NCBI GenBank assembly: GCA_002633005.1
Contig: NMRA01000217.1
Span: 546,228 to 610,227, forward strand
Source of the DNA: Phoronis australis
Taxonomy: Eukaryota; Phoronida; Phoronidae
Direction of reading: 5' to 3'
DNA length: 64,000 nucleotides
Of the stretch, positions 13,143-23,691 are shown one piece after another. The notes beneath the pieces were generated by a model. The model saw only the letters and a list, made by a program, of their open reading frames with translations. It searched no databases and was not told where the DNA came from. A program made the translations under genes and the position numbers. Numbering within the stretch: the stretch's first letter is position 1; each line of letters opens with the position of its first letter.

Positions 13143-14761
13143 AGTAGCAAGCCACCCAAAAAAATAACCTAATTTGTATCAAATTAGCTCGAGTCGTTCT
13201 ACTCAATAACCGCACGTACGGTTGCGTTACCTGACACCTAACGGCAGACGGAGGTGTTGAAATTATTCAATGACGTCATTAGTTTCACACGCCGTCTGAA
13301 CGGTTCACCAGTTCACAACACGGGTTACTGGTGTCGGCTTATCGCTTGAATTCGTCGTTTAACACCAATAAATCATCGAACTTCGATGTAACACACCGAG
13401 TTCTTATAAAAACGTGTTGTTTTGTTTCGCTGTTAAGGATTTATTGGTATTTGGACACACCATAGCCTACAGAGTTCGGCAGGCAGTTGAGGGTCTGTTC
13501 AGAGATAAATTCGAAGAAGTATTCCGTGAGATACAGACAGGAGAACCTAGATCTGTGTTGTTTAGACTTGTGATTTTTTGAGTTCTAAACAAACAAAACG
13601 CTTGTTATCCCGGCCAGAGGTTGGGAACCCGATCAGGCCCGTCGGGGCCGGACTGAAGACATTACGAACATAAACCAACCAAAGTTGGAAACTAAACTTC
13701 CAGTCCAGAAAATAATATACTAGTGAGCCAAAGAAGCCAAATATGCACGTGATTATGTTGGTGAATTAGCCACGAAACTTCAAATCTACTTACTCGTGGG
13801 GGCCGCGAATTCAGGTTCCGTTTTGCCACAGAACTGCCAGGGCAGAAATTGTACATTGACAATCATTATTTGAATAATGTAAATGTAAATAAAGAATCCC
13901 CTAACACCTGGCCGTGGGATAGAAATCGAGTTATTGTTTCACAACAGTTTCTGTCAGCAAACACTGAATTAGCATGAGCTCACATGGCCTCGGTGTCCGG
14001 TCAATTATTTTTATTGCACCTAAAGCCGGTAACGCAGTGGTTTAATCATTGCTGGCTTCTCAAAACATTTGCACTCTCGAATAGAGCAAAGGCATTGCAA
14101 ATTGTATCTAACGAGACAGACTTTGTTTCAGTTTTATATAAGCATAGGTTAGGGTGACAATAATTGACTTTGAAACAGAACGCAGAATAATAAACGTCAA
14201 CATGGCAACTCGCAATCCCGACTTAGACGAGAGCTCATCCGACGAAGACTTCGCATGTGGATAGTAAAGTTTCACAGGCTATCAGTTTGAACCGGAATAC
14301 AGTGATGATTAAATACTAGAGAGTCACCGTGAACGAGTTCAGGCAACGGTGCGTATGGATAGTTATTTGGTAAGCCTGCATTCATGAGTCTCACTGTCGA
14401 CGACTGCAGGCTACAAACACGGAGGCGTTTGAATGGCCTCATACTTGCTATCTACAACGTACTATTCATTCTTCACTACCATGAGCCACTTCATAAGCAT
14501 TTCGGACTCTCAAGGAAGTCGAAAAACCCATATACCTGCTTTTCTCACAGCTGCATAGTTCGGACAAGCGGGAACGATGCACCACAATATAGCGGCATTC
14601 ACTCTGCAAATGAACCACTGACGTCACAGCGTCGTTTCTCAAATTCCTCACAGGTTAACGCGACACCTCTCGGCAAGGTACGATCGACCGTATACGAAGC
14701 GATGTGGATATAGACCGATTAAGACGGTAAAAAGAATAATTAAATCGGGGCGCATTCGCCT
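13143..14761 (+). mobile_element. Kolobok-like DNA transposon, copy b
   Basis: The element is flanked by TTAA on both sides (13139-13142 and 14762-14765). Its ends are worn forms of the AGGAGAATGCCACCC inverted repeat seen in copy d (54985-56637). Inside, a plus-strand unit has a TATATAAG box at 14135-14142 and, 60 bp further on, ATGGCAACTCG (14202) beginning a short acidic reading frame (MATRNPDLDESSSDEDF). A TAG stop cuts it after 20 codons, and the frame beyond resembles QFEPEYSD in other copies. The opposite strand carries remains of a THAP exon. The element sits inside a 21-bp minisatellite: unit sequence occurs on both sides. Confidence 0.7.
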
Positions 14762-14765
14762 TTAA

Positions 14766-15142
14766 TAACTCTATGAATAGACTCGCTATACATGTATCTA
14801 TTGATAGACTGATTAACTCTATCGATAGACTTACTATCTCCATATATAGACGCACGAACTCTATCGACAACTTATTAACTCTATCGATAGACTTAATATT
14901 TCTATCAATAGACTTATTAACTCTATCGATAGACTTATTATCTCTATCGATAGACTTATTAACTCTATCGATAGACTTAATATCTCTATCGATAGACTTA
15001 TTAACTTTATTGATAGACTTATTTACTCAATTGATTGACTTACTATCTCTGTCGATAGACGTATTAACTATCGATAGACTTACTAACTCTGTCGATACAG
15101 TTAATAAGTCTATCGACATTCTTAGTAATTCTATCGTCAGAA
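14766..15142 (+). repeat. 21-bp palindromic minisatellite
   Basis: About 15-18 tandem units of TCTATCGATAGACTTATTAAC, each containing the palindrome TCTATCGATAGA, degenerate towards both ends. Because 21 is a multiple of three, the array stays open and gives a 158-codon frame of repeated LSIDLLT; this is a by-product of the repeat, not evidence of a gene. Unit sequence also lies at 13108-13138, on the far side of transposon copy b. Confidence 0.85.
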
Positions 15143-15180
15143 TTACGACATCGAGGTTCCTATCTCGGTTTCAAATCAAA

Positions 15181-15870
15181 ATGGAGGACCGAAACAAGCA
15201 TATTGTCGATTTATTCAAGCTAGGACTGACTCAAAATGAATTAATATAGGTGCATGTGCTGATGGGTCGTTTTCGAGCGTCACTAAGCTCAAGGTAATAG
15301 CGACGTGTTTTGGTGACTTATGGACTTCGGGTCAGTTAAAAATGTCAGATTTTGATGAAGTTGTTCGTTTTGTTGACGAACAAGTCGCAACTTCATGTCA
15401 GATGCACGGTTATAGATTTATGCACCAGTAGTGCGTAGCAAATGGTTTTACTGTACCACGGAAGACAATTCGGCAGTTGTTAACCTTCAGGAGCTGAAGC
15501 CAGACGTTGTAAACGGCTACATGTAGTTCTGAGGAGGTGTGGCCGGAGTCCGCGGTCCACGTACCGTTTGACATATGGGCTCTTGCAAGTTAAATCCATA
15601 CGGTATTTCTTTTAATGGCTATATTGACGGTTATTCAAAATACGTACGTGTATTATGGCTTGAGGTCTACAAGACAAGCAGTGACCGAAGGGTCATTGCA
15701 GGCTATTGTCAGTATCGGCCGTTCGTAATTGAACTAAAGATGTCCAAAAAGGAGCCAATCGTGGTACGGGAAATCATTGCCACGTGGCCCAGGTGCAAAA
15801 TTCTTACGTGAGGGTGACAACGATGTACTTGCGGAACAAAACAGCTTTATATATGGCCAACTCACCGCCA
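15181..15870 (+). pseudogene. Decayed integrase-core (DDE) gene
   Basis: Three frame-shifted blocks follow the order of a family of integrase-like proteins found in many invertebrates. The first (from ATG at 15181) is a helix-turn-helix-like start, HIVDLFKLGLTQNELI, ended by TAG at 15247. The second (15342-15430) has QMHGYRFMHQ, like the family's GYRxMWQ segment. The third (15575-15811) has KLNPYGISFNGYIDGYSK and VLWLEV followed by VIAGY, which correspond to the DKLKPYGF, HGCIDGYSR and WLEV segments of the catalytic core. The first catalytic Asp region (usually HIDG) reads HMGS. Several stops and frameshifts make it inactive. It is of mobile-element origin by family resemblance. The parent superfamily is uncertain. 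Confidence 0.6.
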
Positions 15871-18574
15871 ATTAACGTACTGAACCGTGGAGGGGATCCT
15901 CAGAAAAGAAAACAATAGATTTTGGATTTCACTTTTCTCACGTATTCCAAGGTCTAGGCATCTTTAATGGAGCAAAGCTTAATAAAGAACATATTAGATT
16001 CTGTTTCATGGATATCGTACAAGTACGTACATGTACATGTACATACGGACATGCACAATTAAGTTTTGTCTGAGCCAGTGTTGTTGTATGAAACTTCTTC
16101 AGTTTGATGGCAAAATGAATAAAAAAAGTTTGTTGGCGTTTTTTTGGCAGACCTTTAACTTACAATAACAATACAGATCTGCTCGCTCACTGCACCTGCT
16201 ACATCTTAAGATTTGTCGTTGATTAGCTTCGGAATTCAATTCCTTGACAAAAACCGTATGACTAGATTATAGGAATGGTGATTATTTTTAAAGCTGCGTC
16301 AAATGCACAGCAGTGGCCTCTCAGGCTTAATAAAGTTTTTGACGGTGAATTACGAGTAATGGGACAATGGCTGCGCCGTTTGATGAAATGCAATTGGCGG
16401 GTTTATCGATGTCAGGAATAAGTCAGGTACATGTAGTGAGGTGCTCATTTTATTTGCATTGACGTCTGGATTTGTTCTTTTGAAACATATCGTAATTACC
16501 GTGACCGCTTCCGTCTGGGTAAGGTGACAGGGGGGTGATGGTATGGTAACTTATCTCGTTTCTTGGTCAAGAAAAAAAAAAAGAATTCTGTTACCATTAC
16601 AAAAAGCTCTTTTGGTTTAAACTCCAGACCACAGCAGTTTCCAAATCGAGGCAGGCTAAATCAGTGTAGTCCATTGTTAAGCGTTCCCACGGCCATTTGC
16701 CCTGCATCACGACTCGGCTAATTATGTACCGCGATTCAAAGACTGTTATGCAACTACCTTGATCAACCCAGCCGAAACCCAATGCATACAGTTTTGATAA
16801 AAATTCGCTAACACAACTGTTAACGAGGAATTCAATTCAGTAGGAACTAAACAACACAAAAACTTACCAGTTTTAGTCCACCATACATCAATTAATCTCA
16901 TTGCTTTATACCGTGACGTCATCACTAATGTAGTGCTTTTTCCACAAAAAACACTTACAATAGATGGGCGTTCATGCTAAACAGGCTTCTTGAAGACAGC
17001 GGCTACTCTTCAAATCTATTGGTGAACTTCAAGACGTCGTTGAAGGGGCCAAGCTTCTAATGTGGTTTTGAAACATTCTCATAATGGATTATGGCCTCAA
17101 ACTTGTTCAGGAGTGCGGTCATTATTACACTACTGCAGTCTGAAAAACGACATAGTGACCTAAGTGAGTCAGCAAATGTATTCATCAAAATAACGAATTC
17201 TAAGCCATGTACGAGCAACTTCTTTTGTCAAACTTGACGAAGATTTTATCATGACTAAAAATATTATTCGGAAATTTAATAGTCTTAAAAGCGGTTAGTA
17301 CTGAGAAGAGCCTGTAAGCAAAACGAAACTATAGCGTAAGACAGGTAACGTGTACAACTTTAGTAAAACCAATTTTACTACTGAAAACACATCTTACCTT
17401 GTTTACTTTTTAGTTTTATTTTACTTAGAAACTTAGTGCATACGTTTAGTGAACTAATCATTTAGATAGCTCCTAAAGCGGGTAAATTCTGTGGCAAGCA
17501 AATAGTAAGCTATACCCTGTGTTTCACAACTGTAAATTGGTGTTTTACATATCCGCTACTCTGACGCACCTAGTTTTACACCCACTGGATGTACGCGACA
17601 CAAAAACGCTTATTACCTTCCAAAGTAGTCGGTAAGATTCCTTGTGGTAACATAACGGAGAACATTCTGTGTAAGCCCACACACAAAACAATGGCCTGTC
17701 AGATGAAAATGAGTTAATTACACGGACATTTGTCACATTATCTTCTCAAGAACTTTGTTTTTCTCAAGTCAGTAATTGCCACATGACGTGTTAATCAATT
17801 GCAAAAATTGCCTCATTGAAAAATTTCCACCTAGTCACAAGTCAAAGCAGCAATAAAGACGCCTTCAGTTACAAAAAGCATCTTTTTGTTTAGATCATTT
17901 AAGGCTGTCATGGTTACAGCTCTAGAAAGACCTGAAATGGAAATCACAAACTTAACTCTAAAAAATGTTGTGAACTTTTCCTTCCCAAGACAGCAATTGA
18001 TTTCTCTCTAGCATTACAAGGAATTGAAGGAACACTTGACATTGACTTGAAATGACCCAATCTTGATGGAGTGGTATGTCACGTAAAAATAATGGCTTTT
18101 TGAAAATTCATTGTACTTACAAACGCCCAGTTTGGAGAGTTATCGTCATCGTTTTGTGTCTTTCGTTCAGTTCAAAAAACTCCCGTTTTGTTTCATCTCG
18201 AGACGAGCCTAATCCAGATAGAATCAAGTCCATTGTCAGTTCGCTGGTTTCGTGCCCTTTTGTACAGCATCACGACTCGCAGGCCAACCCACCACCGTGA
18301 CGGTTCAAAGATTACAAAGACGATTCATCAACGAGTATAATAACCCGACAGGTCCATTTTGACAACTTTTTAATTCTACTTAGTCTTCGAGTAAAAAGAT
18401 CTAGTTAACTTTTCGCGAGGAATTCTATATCAGAAGCCAAACATTTCGATAAATTAATTTTAGCTCATTTTACAGCCAGTGCTATGAAACCGTAGCTACA
18501 TGTACATAATGGGTTTGTCCTCTAGTCCAGACCATAGGACCGAAGAAGAAACCCCGATACACACGCCTCTTTAA
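15871..18574. other. Gene-free stretch
   Basis: Contains a short TGTACA-type simple repeat (about 16022-16045). A small open segment at about 16370 begins ATGGCTGCGCC and ends in CAG before GTACAT, but nothing supports it as an exon. No other feature is seen. Confidence 0.3.
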
Positions 18575-20298
18575 AGGAGAATGCCACTCAAAATAGAGCC
18601 TATTTTGTATCAATTTAGATAGAGTAGTTCCACTCGACAACAGCAAGCTCATTTGTTTTACCTGACACCTAACGGTAGACGGAGGTGTTGAAATTATAAC
18701 CAATGACGTAATCGGTTTAAATGCACGGAGTTTTTTCAGCCGTTCACAACACACTTACTGGTGTCAAATTATCGCTTAATTGCATCGTTTTTCACCAATA
18801 AATCATCAAATTTCGATGTAAAACCCTTACAAATACATCGAGTTTTTGAACAAACGTGTTGTTTTATTTCACTGTTGCGGATTTATAGGTATTTGAACGT
18901 ACGGTAGCGTGCAGAGTTCTGTCAAGGAGTGGAGACTCCTAGGTTCGGTAAGCCAATATATCATGGTCGATCGCGGGAGTTTGGGTCTGTTTGGTGATAA
19001 ATTCGAACCATTCTTCTGTGCAATACAGACATGAAAGATAGCTGTGTATTGTACTTTTAGACTTGCGAATTTGTCAGTTTTAAACAAACAAAACGTTTGT
19101 TATCTCAGCCATGCAGTGCCTTGGAACCCGATCAGGCCCGTCGCGGCCGCCGGGACTGGACATGACGAACACAAACCAGCTTAAGTTGGAAACTAAATCT
19201 CCAGTCACGAAAAGACTATACTAGTGAGCCAAAGAAATAATCTGCACGTAAATATTTTGGTGAATTAGCCACGAAACTGTAAGTCTACTTATTTGTCGGA
19301 GGCCACGAAGTCCGGCAAGTTGCCCTTTTACAGAACCGTCAGGGCAAAATTTGTACAGGAACAATGATGTGAATAATGCATTTACCTGTATCTAATTAAA
19401 AATTCCCCTAACATGTGAACATAGCATATAAAATAGAATTATTGTTTCACAACAGCTTTCTGTCAGCAATTTAAACTTGTAGAATTAGCAGGCGCTCACA
19501 CGGCCTCGGCCGGTTCACGGTCAATTACCTTTATTGCATCTGAAGCCGGTAACGCAGTGGTTTATTCATTGCTGGCTTCTCAAAACATTTGCACTCACGG
19601 ATACTCCAAAGGCATTATAATTGTATCTAATGAGACAGACCTTGTTTCAGATTTATATAAGCATTGGCCAGGGTGAGAATAATTCATTTTGAAACAGAAC
19701 GCGGAATAATAAACGTTAACACGGCAACTCGTACATATCCCGACTAATTAGACGGTCGATGGCTCATCCGACGAAGACTTCGCAGGTGGATCGTTAAGTT
19801 TTACAGGCTATCAGTTCGAACCAGAGTACAGTGATCAAGAAATACTAGAGAGCTGGCGCTGTGAACATGCACACACAACGGAACGAATGGAAAGTTCTTT
19901 GGTAAGCCGGCATTCGTCGCGGACTCACTTTCGACGACTGCTGGCCATAGACACGGAGATGTTTCACGGCCTTATACTTACTATTAACAGAGTATTTTTC
20001 AGATTTTCACTACCGCGAGCCACTTCCTAAGCATTTCGAACTCTCGAGGAAATCGAAAAAATGATATACCAGCTTCCCTCGCAGCTTCATAGTTCGGAGA
20101 AGCGGGAACGATACACCGCAACATAGCGGCATTCACTCTGCAAATGAACCACTGACGTCGCTGCGTCGTTTCTCACCTTCGAAGTAAACGCGACACCTCT
20201 CGGCAAGGTAAGGTCGACCGTACATGTATGCGAGGCCATGTGGATATAGACCGACTAAGACGGTAAAAAAGACTAATTAAGTCGGGTGGCATTTTCCT
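18575..20298 (+). mobile_element. Kolobok-like DNA transposon, copy c
   Basis: Bounded by TTAA at 18571-18574 and 20299-20302, with ends AGGAGAATGCCACTC and GTGGCATTTTCCT. The plus strand keeps a TTATATAAGC box (about 19655) and the acidic exon, with SSDEDF, FTGYQFEPEYSD and a splice donor TTGGTAAGC near 19900. Its start codon is mutated to ACG. The minus strand carries the THAP exon (about 20130-19980). It keeps the Trp (TGG) that is TGA in copies a and d, but has lost one base near its beginning. A GC-rich block with GATCAGGCCCGTCGCGGCC (about 19128) is shared with copies b and d. Confidence 0.75.
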
Positions 20299-21226
20299 TT
20301 AAGACCTATTGACGAAATTCAAGATCCCTACAAAGCGGGCCGAGTCTCTACTGACGGAGAACCGGGCTTCAATAGTTGCTGAGTAAACAAGAAATGCCTT
20401 ATTAAATATATCTCAAACCTTATTCACAAAAATTAGCTGTTTTTACAATATTTCACAAATGTGACAAAATGCCTGATCTTCATTCTCGGGGAACCTCGAA
20501 TACCGGCGAAATATTTACCGTGTAGCGAGAAAAGAAATAGCANACAGTTCAGTGAATTTCAGTCATGTCCCAACCAATTTTGAGAATCTCCATTCCAACA
20601 GAAAGAACTGCAATGTCAATCACATTTATTTATTTTTAAGAACACATTACACATTATTTCTTTCTTCCAGTCAACACTGATTTTCTAAACAAGCTGTGCA
20701 AATGAAACAGCATTGGAATCTCAGCATTCACGTTGATGCCAATAAAGCATTTGCAAGGTACACTGTAAGGCAATGCAATACCCAAATGCACTATGGACAG
20801 GTGCTTAATTAGGATTGCCATTACTGTAATTAAAAATTGGAAAACTTCTGAAGCATGCAGTCCCAGTGATAGTTACTAAACCGAGCATAAATGAATAATG
20901 AAGTTTCCCGCAACACAGTAGCAAATACAACACATTTTGAAAACAGGAATGCATCTGTGTCATTGCCATCAACAAGACTGCATTGAATTACTAATTATTC
21001 CATCCATCAATCACTACTGTTCAACAATCATGATGCCTGTGAAATCAATCAGTGCAAATTACAAGACGAATGCGACAGTTGGAAATTGCAAAAGTGCGTC
21101 ACTGCTTCATACGAGTGTAGTTAATAAAACACAATTCAAAATCCCTTTTAGCCATGTATTGGACAGGAAATACTCAAGCAATGCCTTTTTGTATTCGCTG
21201 TTGAGTTCCATCAATCATGCCTAGTA
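20299..21226. other. Gene-free stretch with single-N join
   Basis: AT-rich sequence with one N at 20543, probably a contig join. The 95-codon open run at 20937-21224 has no recognisable motif. Confidence 0.3.
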
Positions 21227-22622
21227 AAGAATACAAGTGAGCGAAACAGGCTTGCAGTAGTTTTCACACTCTTTGACAAACCTCAACCAGACTGGGATGA
21301 ACATATTGCCAGAATTATTTGCCAGTTTTGTAAAAACAGCGTTTCGTGGAACCTCTCGTCGGAGTTAAATGTTACGTCACTGCACCCCCATGGTAATTTA
21401 TGTAATGGATATTCTAAGTTAGGCATTGCGATTTCCACCAGTGTAGAGCAATACCTGTAAAGATTTTTCGACATTTAGCCAGAATTGAAACGGATTCTTG
21501 TTAAAAATAATTGTATACTTAATTGTAGCTTTGTGTGTCTCCAAACTGTGCCAAATCTCAAAGATGTCCGTTAATTGTAAAAACTGCGGGACGTACTCTA
21601 CAATTGACGTGGAACCTAACTAAGGCGCAAAACGAAAACATCACACGAAATACACGACCGGACAAATTTTCGCAAGGGGATGCAAACACAGAAATTCGAA
21701 ACCCTGCATCCCCACATTTTAGGCTGGGCGCACGCATCTTCCGGAATTCTAGTTATTCCTGTGCCCTGGCCCCCCCTAACTCAAAATCCTGGATCCGCCC
21801 CTGCTAGCAGGGGTGTGCCAGAATATTACACCTGAATGCTTCCACCGCACTGCCAGTAGGTTTTGATACCATTAATATGAGCAACAATGTTTTGTGCAGT
21901 TTTGTCAAGAAAGCATTATATTAGTTGCGAANAAGAATACAAGTGAGCGAAACAGGCTTGCAGTAGTTTTCACACTCTTTGACAAACCTCAACCAGACTG
22001 GGATGAACATATTGCCAGAATTATTTGCCAGTTTTGTAAAAACAGCGTTTCGTGGAACCTCTCGTCGGAGTTAAATGTTACGTCACTGCACCCCCATGGT
22101 AATTTATGTAATGGATATTCTAAGTTAGGCATTGCGATTTCCACCAGTGTAGAGCAATACCTGTAAAGATTTTTCGACATTTAGCCAGAAATGAAACGGA
22201 TTCTTGTTAAAAATAATTGTATACTTAATTGTAGCTTTGTGTGTCTCCAAACTGTGCCAAATCTCAAAGATGTCCGTTAATTCTAAAAACTGCGGGACGT
22301 ACTCTACAATTGACGTGGAACCTAACTAAGGCGCAAAACGAAAACATCACACGAAATACACGACCGGACAAATTTTCGCAAGGGGATGCAAACACAGAAA
22401 TTCGAAACCCTGCATCCCCACATTTTAGGCTGGGAATTCTAGTTATTCCTGTGCCCTGGCCCCCCCCTAACTCAAAATCCTGGATCCGCCCATGCTAGCA
22501 GGGGTGTGCCAGAATATTACACCTGAATGCTTCCACCGCACTGCCAGTAGGTTTTGATACCATTAATATGAGCAACGATGTTTTGTGCAGTTTTGTCAAG
22601 AAAGCATTATATTAGTTGCGAA
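21227..22622. repeat. 706-bp tandem duplication joined by a single N
   Basis: 21227-21931 is repeated at 21933-22622, starting AAGAATACAAGTGAGCGAAA and ending ATTAGTTGCGAA. The copies differ by a few substitutions and a deletion of about 16 bp (CGCACGCATCTTCCGG is missing from copy 2). An N at 21932 sits exactly at the junction. Each copy ends in a fragment of the hAT-like element seen at 3299 (reverse orientation, GATCCGCCCCTG). Unmerged alleles are the simplest explanation. Confidence 0.8.
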
Positions 22623-23691
22623 TTTTTTTTTTTCAAACGAACACATCCATGCAGTTGTATCTCAATAGTAAGAATTTTATTTATACACTTATTTCGTATT
22701 CAGCAAACATAGTGGCTTAATACCGACCTTCATACTGCGCTAATACTCTTAATTACCAACAAAAACACCAATATCTCATTATATGATAGTAATTTGAGTG
22801 AAACCCTGATTCCAAAATGTATTGTCAAGCCAAACTTACCAAAATATTTGTTAAAACTTATTAAGATACATACATATTTCAGAACAATCCATCATTCAAG
22901 TTTTTCAAAATATGCAATACTTACTGAAAACATACCCACAAGTGTACCTTTGGAAACATTTACAAAAATATGCCAGTGAGCTTCCTTTGAGTGGGTCTAT
23001 TTTCATAATTTCTCAGGTAATCCTACAAGGATGCAGTGTGACCTCGTGGGATAAGTGTTTACATCCTTTTCTGAAGGTCGTGGGTTCAAGTCTCACCGGG
23101 GCAATCTGCTAGATCCTTGAGTCACGTCTCTAGCTCCTCAGTTCAATTCAACTAATTTTTAAGCATAAAAATGGTTCTAGATGATCAGTGCAATGGGCTC
23201 ATGTGAGAGGCATACACACGTCTGGAACAACGTGAAGTCGATGATCTTTAAACACTATGCAAATGCTCAAGAGCAGCAGATCTCAACAGGAGGATCAAAA
23301 ATAGTGCATCAAACACACGTTTTTAAAAAATCTATGAGTAAAAGAAACAGGGCTACGTTCCGTAGATGTAACAACCTCATGAGTAAAGTGTGGTCCCATT
23401 CTTTACAGTTTTCGATGCAAGGCGAAATCTCGCTATGTCTTGCATTTTTCGCATGGTTTTTGTGTCTATGGAATGCTGGTCAGAACTACGGCATAGGGTT
23501 TACACACAACCCATACTTAATACAAACTGAAAAGTAACTCGAAACCCTCTTATCACACACTCTATTGGAGACTGATGAAGTTACACAAATAACTACTGTT
23601 CATTTTAAGTAAACAAAAAAACAGTTTGAAGTACGGACACACATGCTCCTTATTCGGGATCACAGTCTGAACAGTTTTGTCAACCTAGCGG
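22623..23691. other. NAA50 downstream region with tRNA-derived SINE
   Basis: At about 23029-23105 a box-A-like TGACCTCGTGGGATAAG and a box-B GGGTTCAAGTCTC have tRNA spacing, and the T arm still pairs (GTGGG-TTCAAGT-CTCAC). It is probably a SINE head. ATTTTATTT at about 22675 gives AATAAA on the minus strand and could be the NAA50 poly(A) signal, implying a ~1 kb 3' UTR. This is weak. The 118-codon plus-strand run at 23181 has no motif. Confidence 0.4.

Noticed and set aside
14773-15249. 158-codon open frame of LSIDLLT repeats as a gene
   Set aside because: It is fully explained by a 21-bp tandem repeat whose length is a multiple of three; only the last ~22 codons (from 15181) belong to the integrase remnant.
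16368-16427. Possible first exon starting ATGGCTGCGCC with donor GTACAT
   Set aside because: Only about 20 codons, and no downstream exon could be matched to it.
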